Positions 8,062 to 16,663 of a DNA stretch of 64,000 bases are shown piece after piece. Position numbers and translations under genes: made by a program. Position 1 is the stretch's first letter, and each line of letters opens with the position of its first letter. The DNA is from Ruminococcus sp. UBA3665 (lineage in GTDB: Bacteria > Bacillota > Clostridia > Oscillospirales > Ruminococcaceae), in the NCBI GenBank assembly GCA_002373165.1, contig DFJS01000067.1, forward strand, positions 1 to 64,000. The letters are read 5' to 3'. The notes under the pieces were generated by a model. That model saw nothing but the letters and a program-made list of their open reading frames with translations. It made no database searches and was not told the origin of the DNA.

Positions 8062-8655
8062 TTACTTGTCTGTAGTTTTCTTGGTGGTTTTCTTAGTGGT
8101 TTTCTTTGCAGCAGGTTCTTTAGCAGCATCGGTTTTCTTTTCAGTTTCAGCCTTGGGCTTTCTGCCTTTTTTTACGGGCTTAACCTCTTCCTTAGCAGGT
8201 TCTTCACCTGCAAATGCCAGCTGACCTTCTTCGGGTTCTTCTGCTTTTACAGCAGCATCGGCTGTTTTTTCGGCATCAGCAGTTTCTTTCTTGGCCTTGG
8301 ATTTTTTAGCAGGCTTTTCTTCCGCAGGAGCAGCCGGAATAATACCGCTGAGCAGCAGAGCCTTGTCCCAGTCGCCGTCGTGAGCAATACTGCCTTCTGT
8401 TACCGCAGCTTCCAGAGTTTTTTTGCCCTGAGCGACTGCCAGAATTTCGTCGCCGTTTCCTGTCAGCAGAAAATCGCGGTCGTTGTAATCATACGGTTCT
8501 ACGCTGAGTGCGCCGTCCTTGATTTCGATATAGAATGCGCCCTCGGCATCTCCTGTTACGTTCACCTGTGCAGCGATATGCTCCTCAATCTTAGAAGCTT
8601 CTGCCTTTGCAACGAGTGCAATTCTAACCGTTTTTACCAGTTCATGATAAGTCAT
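8062..8655 (-). CDS. SCP2-like domain protein with Lys/Ala-rich histone-like tail
   Basis: 197 residues from ATG 8655 (AGAAAGGTG nine bases upstream). The first 105 residues look like a small SCP2-type sterol/lipid-carrier fold (pattern FYIEIKDGALSVEPYDYNDR, then LLTGNGDEILAVAQGKKTLE and DGDWDKALLL). The rest is a low-complexity tail of Lys, Ala, Pro, Glu and Thr, ending in repeated KKTTKKTT, which resembles histone H1 or bacterial histone-like tails. The domain call rests on pattern only. The tail suggests binding to nucleic acid or another polyanion. Single gene with its own promoter and terminator. Function unknown. Confidence 0.7.
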   Translation of the reverse strand: MTYHELVKTVRIALVAKAEASKIEEHIAAQVNVTGDAEGAFYIEIKDGALSVEPYDYNDRDFLLTGNGDEILAVAQGKKTLEAAVTEGSIAHDGDWDKALLLSGIIPAAPAEEKPAKKSKAKKETADAEKTADAAVKAEEPEEGQLAFAGEEPAKEEVKPVKKGRKPKAETEKKTDAAKEPAAKKTTKKTTKKTTDK

Positions 8656-8740
8656 TGCCTTTTTCACCTTTCTTTTCTTCAGTTGCAGCAAGCGAATTAA
8701 ATTAACGCATGACCGCAGATTATTATTGGCTTATGGGAAT

Positions 8741-8769
8741 ATTATACAAGATAATTAGCCGTTCGTCAA
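8741..8769 (-). promoter_or_regulatory. Promoter of the SCP2-like gene
   Basis: Minus strand TTGACG (8769-8764), 17-bp spacer, TATAAT (8746-8741). The 355-base divergent region 8656-9010 otherwise holds only the glgA promoter. Confidence 0.75.
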
Positions 8770-8946
8770 TGAAAAAACGAAATTTTCTCTATTTAGCACA
8801 ACTTTTTCTTAATTTCAGTGCATTTTTTCAGACAAAAATTCAAATTCAGCCCATATTGCCGAAAAAAGTCATTTTTTGGCTTTTCTTTTCTTTGTGCAGT
8901 TTTTTGTCTTTTTATACAAAGAAATGAAAAAAATGTGAAATATCTC

Positions 8947-8975
8947 TTGACTATTTCAGTAAAAAAGAGTATAAT
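8947..8975 (+). promoter_or_regulatory. Promoter of glgA
   Basis: TTGACT (8947-8952), 17-bp spacer, TATAAT (8970-8975), 36 bases before the glgA start. Confidence 0.75.
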
Positions 8976-9010
8976 AGAATTATAAACAAACTATTCAAGG
9001 AGGGATTTCT

Positions 9011-10480
9011 TTGACAAATATTCTTTTTGCGGCCTCTGAGTGTGTACCGTTTGTCAAAACCGGCGGCCTTGCGGATGTTGTCGGCGCACTGCCGAAAAAT
9101 CTGGACAAGGAACGCTTCGATGTCCGTGTGATTATTCCCTACTATACCTGCATTCCCGGCAGATACAGAAATTTCTTTCACTATCGCCATCATTTCTTTA
9201 TGGATTATGCAGGCCGTCAGGAACATGTCGGCATTATGGAATATGAATATCACGGCATTAAATATTATTATGTAGACAACGAATACTACTTTAACGGCGA
9301 AACACCTTACAGCAGTGACATGCGCTGGGATATCGAACGCTTTACGTTTTTCTGCAAGGCAGTCCTGGCCATGATGCCGGTTATCGGATTCCGTCCGGAT
9401 ATTATTCACTGCCACGACTGGCAGACAGGCCTGATTCCTGTGCTGCTGCACTCTACTTTTGCAACACATCCGTTTTATCAGGGTGTAAAAAGCATTATGA
9501 CAATTCATAACCTGAAATTCCAGGGCGTATGGAGCATTGACGAGTTCCAGCACAACACACAGCTGCCGGACTACATGTTCACGCCGGACAAGCTGGAATT
9601 CCACAAAGATGCCAATATGCTCAAAGGCGGCCTTGTGTATGCTGACTATATCACTACTGTCAGCGAAACTTATGCAGAAGAGATTAAAACACCGGAATAC
9701 GGCGAACATCTTAACGGCCTTCTGGCATCACGCAAAATGTCTCTGCGCGGCATTGTCAACGGCATTGACTACAGCATTTTTGACCCCAAAAATGACAAGA
9801 AGATTTTCTATAATTATGATATCAATGATGTCATTACCGGCAAGGCCGAAAACAAGCGCAAGCTTCAGGAAGAACTTGGTCTGGAGCAGGACGGCCGCAA
9901 AATGCTCATCGGCCTGATTTCCCGTCTGACAGACCAGAAAGGCCTGAATCTGCTCAGTGATGTATTTGAAGGCAGATTTCTGGATGACAACACGCAGTTT
10001 ATCCTGATTGGCACGGGCGATCCGGGTTACGAGAACACATTCCGGTATTTTGCCGGACGCTATCCGGGCAACGTATCGGCGAATATCTGCTATAATGACG
10101 AACTGGCGCACAAGCTTTATGCCGCAGCAGATATGATGCTGGTACCCTCGCGGTTTGAACCCTGCGGCCTGACACAGCTGATTTCCCTGCGTTACGGTTC
10201 TGTCCCGCTGGTACGCGAAACAGGCGGCCTGAAAGACACAGTTCAGCCTTACAACGAATTCGAGCTGACCGGCACGGGCTTCACGTTCAAAGAATTCTGG
10301 TCAGAAGCATTCTTGGGTTCTGTGAACTATGCAAAATCTGTTTTCTTCAATTATCGTGACAACTGGAATGATATGCTCCGCCGGGGTATGCAGCAGGACT
10401 TCTCCTGGAACAGCTCGGCAAAACAGTATGAAGGCATGTACGAGTGGCTTCTTGGCAAATATGCAGGAAATTCAAACTGA
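9011..10480 (+). CDS. glgA: Glycogen synthase (ADP-glucose type, GT5)
   Basis: Transfers glucose from ADP-glucose to the growing alpha-1,4-glucan. 489 residues, usual for the family. It starts at TTG 9011 behind AAGGAGGG. The N-terminal KTGGLADVVGALPKNL signature (residues 17-32) binds the nucleotide sugar. HDWQTGLIP lies near residue 137. The C-terminal lobe has VPSRFEPCGLTQLISLRYG, holding the conserved acidic pair, and RETGGLKDTV. No other glycogen gene is adjacent; it is monocistronic with its own promoter and terminator. Confidence 0.97.
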   Translation: MTNILFAASECVPFVKTGGLADVVGALPKNLDKERFDVRVIIPYYTCIPGRYRNFFHYRHHFFMDYAGRQEHVGIMEYEYHGIKYYYVDNEYYFNGETPYSSDMRWDIERFTFFCKAVLAMMPVIGFRPDIIHCHDWQTGLIPVLLHSTFATHPFYQGVKSIMTIHNLKFQGVWSIDEFQHNTQLPDYMFTPDKLEFHKDANMLKGGLVYADYITTVSETYAEEIKTPEYGEHLNGLLASRKMSLRGIVNGIDYSIFDPKNDKKIFYNYDINDVITGKAENKRKLQEELGLEQDGRKMLIGLISRLTDQKGLNLLSDVFEGRFLDDNTQFILIGTGDPGYENTFRYFAGRYPGNVSANICYNDELAHKLYAAADMMLVPSRFEPCGLTQLISLRYGSVPLVRETGGLKDTVQPYNEFELTGTGFTFKEFWSEAFLGSVNYAKSVFFNYRDNWNDMLRRGMQQDFSWNSSAKQYEGMYEWLLGKYAGNSN

Positions 10481-10577
10481 TAATTTACAGATTTCTGACC
10501 GGAAGCATTCTGTTTCCCGGCAGATCATAAATTCTGACAACCTCTTTTTCTTCTTTTTATCACTCCTTTTCAGGGAA

Positions 10578-10613
10578 GAAGTGCCGCGCATTTTCTGTGC
10601 GGTACTTCTTTTT
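10578..10613 (+). terminator. Terminator of glgA
   Basis: Stem GAAGTGCCGCGCA/TGTGCGGTACTTC (two mismatches) followed by TTTTTC, about 100 bases after the stop codon. Confidence 0.75.
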
Positions 10614-10667
10614 CTGTTGCTATTTTACAAAAAATCAGGGATTGGCATCAAAAAAACAGCACTTGTC

Positions 10668-10696
10668 TTGACTTTCCGCTGCATTCGGGGTATAAT
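10668..10696 (+). promoter_or_regulatory. Promoter of the glycan export operon
   Basis: TTGACT (10668-10673), 17-bp spacer, TATAAT (10691-10696), 40 bases before the first gene. Confidence 0.75.
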
Positions 10697-10735
10697 AAAA
10701 CTGTTGTTATTTTTTTATAAAGGGAGTTCTTTTGA

Positions 10736-11515
10736 TTGAAACTGATTCAAGAATTATATGCTTACCGCGAAATGATTTTCAGCCTTGTGCGGAAAGATTT
10801 GCGCGGCCGATACAAAGGCAGTGTACTGGGATTTCTCTGGACATTTATCAACCCGCTGTTTCAGCTGATTATTTATACCATTGCATTTTCATTTATTCTG
10901 CCCAGTCCGATTGAAAAATATTATCTGCATTTATTTGTTGCGCTGATTCCGTGGATTTTCTTTTCTTCCAGCGTACAGGGCGGAGCAAATTCGATTATGG
11001 CGGCAAAGAATCTTGTCTCTAAAATTTACTTTCCGCGCGAGGTCATTCCCATTTCCTACGTCACAGGCTGTTTTGTCAACATGCTGCTGACGTTTATTAT
11101 TATTTTTCCAGTTGTTATTTTTTCAGGAGTCGGCCTGAATCTGAAAGCAGTTGCCTGTCTGCCGATTGTCATGCTGGCGGAATATATCATGGCTCTGGGG
11201 CTTGCACTGTTATTTTCGGCAGTTACAGTTTTTTTCCGGGATATGGAACATATTCTGAATATTATCACAATGGCCTGGATTTATCTGACCCCTGTGCTGT
11301 ACCCGATTGATATGATTGCTGACGAGAATATTCAGAAATTATTTTATCTCAATCCCATGACATCTGTCATTGTAGCTTACCGCGATGTGCTGTATTATGC
11401 CAGAACGCCGGATTTTTCCACACTTGTCACTGCGTTCCTGTTCGGCATTGCAAGCCTGCTGTTCGGCGAACTGATTTTCTCAAAACTGAAAAAAAGCTTT
11501 GCGGAGGTGCTGTAA
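10736..11515 (+). CDS. ABC-2 type polysaccharide export permease (Wzm/TagG-like)
   Basis: The membrane half of an ABC exporter for an undecaprenyl-linked glycan. 259 residues from TTG 10736 (AAAGGGAG upstream). The N-terminal amphipathic segment (LVRKDLRGRYKGSVLGFLW) is diagnostic for the Wzm/TagG/RfbA family. About six membrane segments follow, with YLTPVLYPID between the last ones. It overlaps the start region of the ATPase gene closely (stop TAA, two bases, ATG) and leads a nine-gene operon. The substrate cannot be read from sequence. Confidence 0.92.
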   Translation: MKLIQELYAYREMIFSLVRKDLRGRYKGSVLGFLWTFINPLFQLIIYTIAFSFILPSPIEKYYLHLFVALIPWIFFSSSVQGGANSIMAAKNLVSKIYFPREVIPISYVTGCFVNMLLTFIIIFPVVIFSGVGLNLKAVACLPIVMLAEYIMALGLALLFSAVTVFFRDMEHILNIITMAWIYLTPVLYPIDMIADENIQKLFYLNPMTSVIVAYRDVLYYARTPDFSTLVTAFLFGIASLLFGELIFSKLKKSFAEVL

Positions 11516-11517
11516 TC

Positions 11518-12762
11518 ATGAACCCGGAAAATTCAATTGAAGTCCGCAATGTCAAGAAAAAATTCAAGATTTTCTACGACCGCGGCAATGATCTCAAAGA
11601 CAGAATTCTGTTCCGGAACAGAAATCACTATGAAAACAGATGGGTTCTGAACGGCATCAGTTTCAGTGTCCGGAAAGGCGAGGCCATCGGCCTTATCGGA
11701 CACAACGGCTGCGGCAAAAGCACAACCCTGAAACTGCTGACAAAAATTCTCTATCCGGACGAGGGAACTATCGAAATGGACGGGCGTGTTTCCAGCCTGA
11801 TTGAACTGGGAGCCGGCTTTCATCCGGATATGACAGGAAGAGAAAATATTTATACCAATGCTTCTATTTTCGGCCTGACCAAAAAAGAAATCGATGCCAG
11901 AATTCAGGAAATTATAGATTTTTCCGAACTGGAAGAGTTTATCGACAATCCTATCAGAACATATTCTTCCGGCATGTATATGCGGCTGGCGTTTTCCGTT
12001 GCCATCAATGTAGATGCAAATATTTTATTAATTGACGAAATTCTGGCAGTCGGGGATGCCAATTTCCAGAGAAAATGCTTTGACAAGCTCCGCGAAATCA
12101 AATCCCACGGCACGACTATCGTCATTGTTTCCCATGCGCTGGAACAGATCGAGCAGATCTGCGAAACTTCCTACTGGATTGAAGATGGCCTGATTAAAGA
12201 TCATGGTACACCCAAAGCCGTACATGACCATTATCTGAAAAATATGGAGGAAAAGCGCAGTCAGCAGCTGGAAAAACAGCATCATCAGGAAAATCAGAAG
12301 CCGCAGAAAGAAACTCTTCCGGATTTCTGTGAAGCATCCGCCATCCGCATGGGAACAGGTGCTGTCCGTTTTACCAATGCGCTGCTGTGCAATGCAGAAA
12401 ATCAGAAACAGTTTATTTTCAATACAGAAGACAAGCTGAAAATTATTCTGGAATACGAATCCCATCAGCCGGGACTGAAAGGCAATTTCGGCTACGGCAT
12501 TTTCCGGGAAGACGGTCTGCACTGCTACGGAACTAATATTTTAATCGAAACAGGCGAATGCATTCCCATTCAGGAACACGGCCGGCTGGAAATTACTGTA
12601 CAGAATGCACTGCTTCCGGCAAAATATTTTCTTGATATTGCCGTGCATTCCCACGATGGTATTATTTTTGATGATATCCGGCAGGTACTGTCATTTGCAG
12701 TCACGTCCGATCATTATGATATCGGCGTATGCCGGCTGCATTCGGAATTTTCTTGGAGGTGA
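11518..12762 (+). CDS. ABC exporter ATPase with Wzt-type substrate domain
   Basis: The ATP-binding partner of the permease, 414 residues. Walker A GHNGCGKSTT lies at 61-70, the signature YSSGMYMRLAFS near 145, and Walker B ILLIDEILAVGD near 165. The first 240 residues are a TagH/RfbB-type ATPase. After a Gln/Glu-rich linker (about 245-265) comes a beta-rich C-terminal domain of about 145 residues that resembles Wzt-C. In the family that domain recognises the non-reducing end of the finished glycan, which suggests export of a capped polymer here (inference). Confidence 0.92.
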   Translation: MNPENSIEVRNVKKKFKIFYDRGNDLKDRILFRNRNHYENRWVLNGISFSVRKGEAIGLIGHNGCGKSTTLKLLTKILYPDEGTIEMDGRVSSLIELGAGFHPDMTGRENIYTNASIFGLTKKEIDARIQEIIDFSELEEFIDNPIRTYSSGMYMRLAFSVAINVDANILLIDEILAVGDANFQRKCFDKLREIKSHGTTIVIVSHALEQIEQICETSYWIEDGLIKDHGTPKAVHDHYLKNMEEKRSQQLEKQHHQENQKPQKETLPDFCEASAIRMGTGAVRFTNALLCNAENQKQFIFNTEDKLKIILEYESHQPGLKGNFGYGIFREDGLHCYGTNILIETGECIPIQEHGRLEITVQNALLPAKYFLDIAVHSHDGIIFDDIRQVLSFAVTSDHYDIGVCRLHSEFSWR

Positions 12763-12766
12763 TTTT

Positions 12767-13858
12767 TTGCGTCTGTACACCAAAATACTGCATTTTCTGC
12801 TCCGGGATCTGTACGCCCGCAGCGATGCCGCCAGACAGGAAACTACAGCTGTTTCCGAAACACTGCACAGCCGGCTTGCAGAACAGGAAAACCATCTGCA
12901 ACAGGCCGATCAGGACAGGCAGATTTTGGAAGAAAAAATCATACAGCTGGAACAGGAACTTTCCCAAATTCAGAATCAATTTCGGGAATTTCTGGAATCT
13001 TCCAATTCTGCCCATGACGAACGGGCTGCGCGTTCTGAAAATCGTCTGGACTGTCTGGAACATTACAGAAGCGAAACAGAAAAGCGTATGCAGTCCGATG
13101 ACGAAACAACTCTGGGGATTTCCCACAGAATTGAATTACTGGAAACTGCTCTGAGAGAATGCCATATTTATGAAAATCCTTTGCAGTTATTCAATAAAAA
13201 AACTTATTCACAGGCCGGAGAAGATGCTATTCTTCTCTATGCATGTGCCATGCTGGGAATTCCTCCGGAACAATGCACGTATCTTGATCTTGGTGCAAAC
13301 AAGCCCGTCGAAATGAGTAACACTTATTTCTTTTACGAACAGGGTGCACGGGGCGTTTTATTAGAGGCCAATCCTCTGCTGATTCCTGCACTGAAACAGC
13401 AGCGTTCCGGCGATGTGATTTTAAACCAGGCTGTTTCCGACAAAGCCGGAGAAACTGTTCTGTTTCATATTCTGAATCTGGACGGACTGTCCCGTATCGG
13501 CGATGTTTCTGAAATCCTCGCGGAAAACCCGGCGGCAAAGCTGGAACAGTCTATTGAAATCCGGACAACCTGCTATAATGATATCATCCGGAATTATTTT
13601 GCTTCTCATGCGCCTGTAATTCTGAATCTGGATATCGAAGGTCTGGAAATGCAGATTCTTCAAAGCATGGATCTGGAACAGTTCCGGCCGCTGTTTATTA
13701 TTATCGAAATGATTCCCTATTCCCGGAAACTTACCGCCGGAATCAAAGATGCAGAATTATTGCAGTTTCTGGAATCCCGGCATTATATCGAATATGCCTT
13801 TACGGGCATCAATTCTGTTTTTATTGATCAATATCAGTATCAGACACTAACATCCTGA
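12767..13858 (+). CDS. FkbM-family methyltransferase with N-terminal coiled coil
   Basis: 363 residues. I start it at TTG 12767, with GGAGG inside the last codons of the ATPase gene; a longer frame from 12605 overlaps that gene and lacks a ribosome site. Residues 15-125 are Glu/Gln-rich and predicted coiled coil (several HSRLAEQENHLQQA-type heptads). The remainder is an FkbM-type SAM methyltransferase: SQAGEDAILL, YLDLGANKP (SAM site), VLLEANP, NQAVSDKAGE, LNLDIEGLEMQIL and a final EYAFTGINSVFI. It probably methylates a sugar of the exported glycan. With the Wzt-C domain next door, methylation could be the chain-end mark (inference). Confidence 0.85.
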   Translation: MRLYTKILHFLLRDLYARSDAARQETTAVSETLHSRLAEQENHLQQADQDRQILEEKIIQLEQELSQIQNQFREFLESSNSAHDERAARSENRLDCLEHYRSETEKRMQSDDETTLGISHRIELLETALRECHIYENPLQLFNKKTYSQAGEDAILLYACAMLGIPPEQCTYLDLGANKPVEMSNTYFFYEQGARGVLLEANPLLIPALKQQRSGDVILNQAVSDKAGETVLFHILNLDGLSRIGDVSEILAENPAAKLEQSIEIRTTCYNDIIRNYFASHAPVILNLDIEGLEMQILQSMDLEQFRPLFIIIEMIPYSRKLTAGIKDAELLQFLESRHYIEYAFTGINSVFIDQYQYQTLTS

Positions 13859-13875
13859 AAGGAGTGCTCCGGTCA

Positions 13876-14385
13876 ATGCAGACCATCAATACAGAAGAAA
13901 TCATGAATCAGATTCGTGCTGAAATCAAAGCCAAAGGGCTGGACAGTTCCATGCTGTCATTTGAAGAAATTCCCTTTGCGCCGGAAGTCAGCCGTGCCGA
14001 CAGCCAGTTTCAGCCAGAATCGCTCCGGCAGAGTGCCGAATATTTAAGCATCCGGAATCAGATTGAGCCTTATAAGCCCATCGAAGGGAATTTTCTGGTC
14101 GTTTTCATCAAGAAAGTCATCCGGAAACTGGTTAAATTTTATATCATGCCTATTATGACCGAACAGAATGCCCTGAATCTGCACACAGCAAACGCAGTCC
14201 AGCAGATGCAGAATTATATCCGCGGCAGACAGGATGCCGATCAGGTGGATATGACTGCACTGATTTCCCGGATTGACGAGCTGGAAGCCAGACAGGCCGC
14301 CAATAAACAGGAGATGGCTGCACTGCGGAGTCAGATCAAGGCACTCCAGGCCGAAAATCAGGAACTGAAAGGGCTGAAATTATGA
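13876..14385 (+). CDS. Small coiled-coil protein of the glycan operon, function unknown
   Basis: 169 residues from ATG 13876 (GGAG 11 bases upstream; an earlier GTG at 13864 touches the ribosome site). The N-terminus TINTEEIMNQIRAEIKAKG is an amphipathic helix. A hydrophobic/basic central stretch (LVVFIKKVIRKLVKFYIMP) may touch the membrane. The last 55 residues form a coiled coil rich in Gln, Glu and Ala. It overlaps the next gene by ATGA. Short modules with this opening occur beside sugar methyltransferases (recalled, not checked), so it may hold synthesis enzymes to the exporter. Confidence 0.7.
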   Translation: MQTINTEEIMNQIRAEIKAKGLDSSMLSFEEIPFAPEVSRADSQFQPESLRQSAEYLSIRNQIEPYKPIEGNFLVVFIKKVIRKLVKFYIMPIMTEQNALNLHTANAVQQMQNYIRGRQDADQVDMTALISRIDELEARQAANKQEMAALRSQIKALQAENQELKGLKL

Positions 14386-15464
14386 GAATTATCCAGTTTC
14401 TTCCGACACTTGCGTTCGGCGATGCCGTCGGCAACGATACGGTTGCGCTTCAGAATGCCATGCGCGAACTCGGCTATGAAACAGCCATCTATGCCGAAGC
14501 GGTCGATCAGCGGCTTCCGAAAGGCACAGCTTCTGATCTGTGCGCCGGAATGCCCGAACTCAGCCCGGAGGATGTAATTTTATATCACATGTCCACGGGG
14601 TCAAAATTAAATTATCAGCTGGAGCAGTATTCCTGCCGCAAAATGATGATTTATCACAATATCACGCCGCCGCATTTCTTTCACGGCTACAACGCACAGG
14701 CAGAGGCAAATGCACAGTATGGCCTTGAAGGGCTGAAACATCTTGCCGGAAAAATAGATTACTGTCTGGCCGATTCTGATTTCAACAAAGCCGATTTGAG
14801 AAAAGCCGGCTTTTCCTGTCCGGTTGATGTCCGGCCGATTCTGATTCCCTTCTCAGATTATGAAAAAAAACCGGATGCACATATCATGAAAAAATATTCC
14901 GATGATTATCAGAATATTATCTTTGTCGGCAGAATTGCTCCCAATAAAAAACAGCAGGATTGCATTGCGGCATTTGCATTTTATAAAAAATATATCAATG
15001 CCAGATCAAGATTAATTTTTGTCGGAAACTGGGGCGGTATGGAAAAATATTATCAGCGGCTTGTCAGCTATGTTCACGCGCTGGAGCTGGAAGATGTTAT
15101 TTTTACAGGGCATATTAAATTCCCGGAAATTCTGGCATATTACAGAACGGCAGATTTATTTCTCTGCATGAGTGAACACGAGGGCTTCTGTGTGCCGCTG
15201 GCAGAGGCAATGTATTTTCAGGTTCCTGTGCTGGCATACAGCAGCTGTGCCGTGCCGTGGACGCTCGGCGGCAGCGGCTTTCTGACAGACTCCAAAAATC
15301 CTGCCGAAACTGCACTCCTGATGCATAGAATTCTTTCTGATGCAGATTTGAAAAAACAAATCATTGCCAATCAGAACGAACGCTTACAGGATTTTCAGTA
15401 TGAAAAAATCAAAGCTCTGTTTGCGCGGCAGCTGACAGGCTTTTTACAGGAGAAAAAATCATGA
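14382..15464 (+). CDS. Glycosyltransferase family 4 (first)
   Basis: 360 residues, GT-B fold retaining glycosyltransferase. The C-terminal nucleotide-binding lobe shows IIFVGRIAPNKKQQD, LIFVGNWGG and the E-x7-E motif in SEHEGFCVPLAEAM. The N-terminal acceptor lobe has YHNITPPHFF. It overlaps both neighbours by ATGA, so it is translationally coupled. It likely adds one sugar to the lipid-linked repeat. Donor and acceptor unknown. Confidence 0.9.
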   Translation: MRIIQFLPTLAFGDAVGNDTVALQNAMRELGYETAIYAEAVDQRLPKGTASDLCAGMPELSPEDVILYHMSTGSKLNYQLEQYSCRKMMIYHNITPPHFFHGYNAQAEANAQYGLEGLKHLAGKIDYCLADSDFNKADLRKAGFSCPVDVRPILIPFSDYEKKPDAHIMKKYSDDYQNIIFVGRIAPNKKQQDCIAAFAFYKKYINARSRLIFVGNWGGMEKYYQRLVSYVHALELEDVIFTGHIKFPEILAYYRTADLFLCMSEHEGFCVPLAEAMYFQVPVLAYSSCAVPWTLGGSGFLTDSKNPAETALLMHRILSDADLKKQIIANQNERLQDFQYEKIKALFARQLTGFLQEKKS

Positions 15465-16663
15465 AAAAAATAGCATTTGTCATTCCGTGGTATGCGGAAA
15501 AAATCCCCGGCGGCGCAGAAATGGAAACGCGCGAAGTTACCAGACATCTGCATCAGGCCGGTATGGAAGTGGAAATTCTGACTACCTGTGTCCGGGAATT
15601 CGTCAGCGACTGGAATCAGGATTATTATCCTGAGGGCATCGAAATCATTCAGGATATCCCTGTCCGGCGTTTTAAAGTCCGCAGGCGTGATACACGCGCT
15701 TTTGATGAAATTAATTTAAAACTCATGAACAGAATTCAGCCCTCTCCGGAAGAAGAAAAAATTTTTATCCGTGAAATGATCAACAGCCCGGATTTATATA
15801 ATTATATTGCTTCTCATAAAGATGACTATACGGCATTTGTCTATATTCCGTACATGTTCGGAACTACCTATTACGGAATTGCGGCCTGCCCGGAAAAAGC
15901 AGTCATGATTCCGTGCTTTCATGACGAGGCCTATTTCTATATGCAGATTTACCGGGATTTATATTCCCGTGCCGCCGGAATGATTTTCAATGCCCGTCCG
16001 GAACTGGAACTGACTGAAAAATTCTATGATACTTCCAAAATTGAAAAAATTGTCATGGGCATCGGCATGGATGTTGATCTGAAAACCGAGCCGGAAGCGT
16101 TCAGGAAAAAATTTCATCTTCCGGAAAAATTCATACTCTATGCCGGCAGAAAAGATTCCGGAAAAAATGTGCATACATTACTGAACTATTTCGGCGAATT
16201 CAAAAAGCGCAATCCTTCGGACTTGAAGCTTATACTGATCGGAGGCGGAGAAATCCATATTCCGGAAAGTGCAAAACAGGATACAATTGATCTGGGATTT
16301 GTCGATATTCAGGATAAATACAACGCTTACGGCGCGGCCGAACTGTTATGTCAGCCCTCCAAAAACGAGAGTTTCTCGCTGGTTATCATGGAAAGCTGGC
16401 TCTGCCGCCGTCCCGTGCTGGTGCATGACCAGTGCGCCGTAACAAAGAATTTTGTTCACGAATCCAACGGCGGCCTGTATTTCCGCGATTATTTTGAATT
16501 TGAAGGCTGTGTCAGTTATTTTCTGCATCACCCGGAAGAATCCGGCCTTATGGGCGAAAATGGCCGGAAGTATGTTCTGGAGCATTTCGACTGGAATATC
16601 ATTACGGAAAAATACAGGAGCTTTTTTGAAAAAATAGAACGCCGACAAGGGGAATGCTTATGA
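15461..16663 (+). CDS. Glycosyltransferase family 4 (second)
   Basis: 400 residues. N-terminal KIPGGAEMETREVTRHLHQAG is typical of GT4 acceptor lobes. The donor lobe shows LYAGRKDSGKN, LILIGGGE and NESFSLVIMESWLCRRPVL with the E-x7-E pair. ATG 15461 overlaps the stop of the previous gene. Same operon; probably a second, different linkage. Confidence 0.9.
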   Translation: MKKIAFVIPWYAEKIPGGAEMETREVTRHLHQAGMEVEILTTCVREFVSDWNQDYYPEGIEIIQDIPVRRFKVRRRDTRAFDEINLKLMNRIQPSPEEEKIFIREMINSPDLYNYIASHKDDYTAFVYIPYMFGTTYYGIAACPEKAVMIPCFHDEAYFYMQIYRDLYSRAAGMIFNARPELELTEKFYDTSKIEKIVMGIGMDVDLKTEPEAFRKKFHLPEKFILYAGRKDSGKNVHTLLNYFGEFKKRNPSDLKLILIGGGEIHIPESAKQDTIDLGFVDIQDKYNAYGAAELLCQPSKNESFSLVIMESWLCRRPVLVHDQCAVTKNFVHESNGGLYFRDYFEFEGCVSYFLHHPEESGLMGENGRKYVLEHFDWNIITEKYRSFFEKIERRQGECL

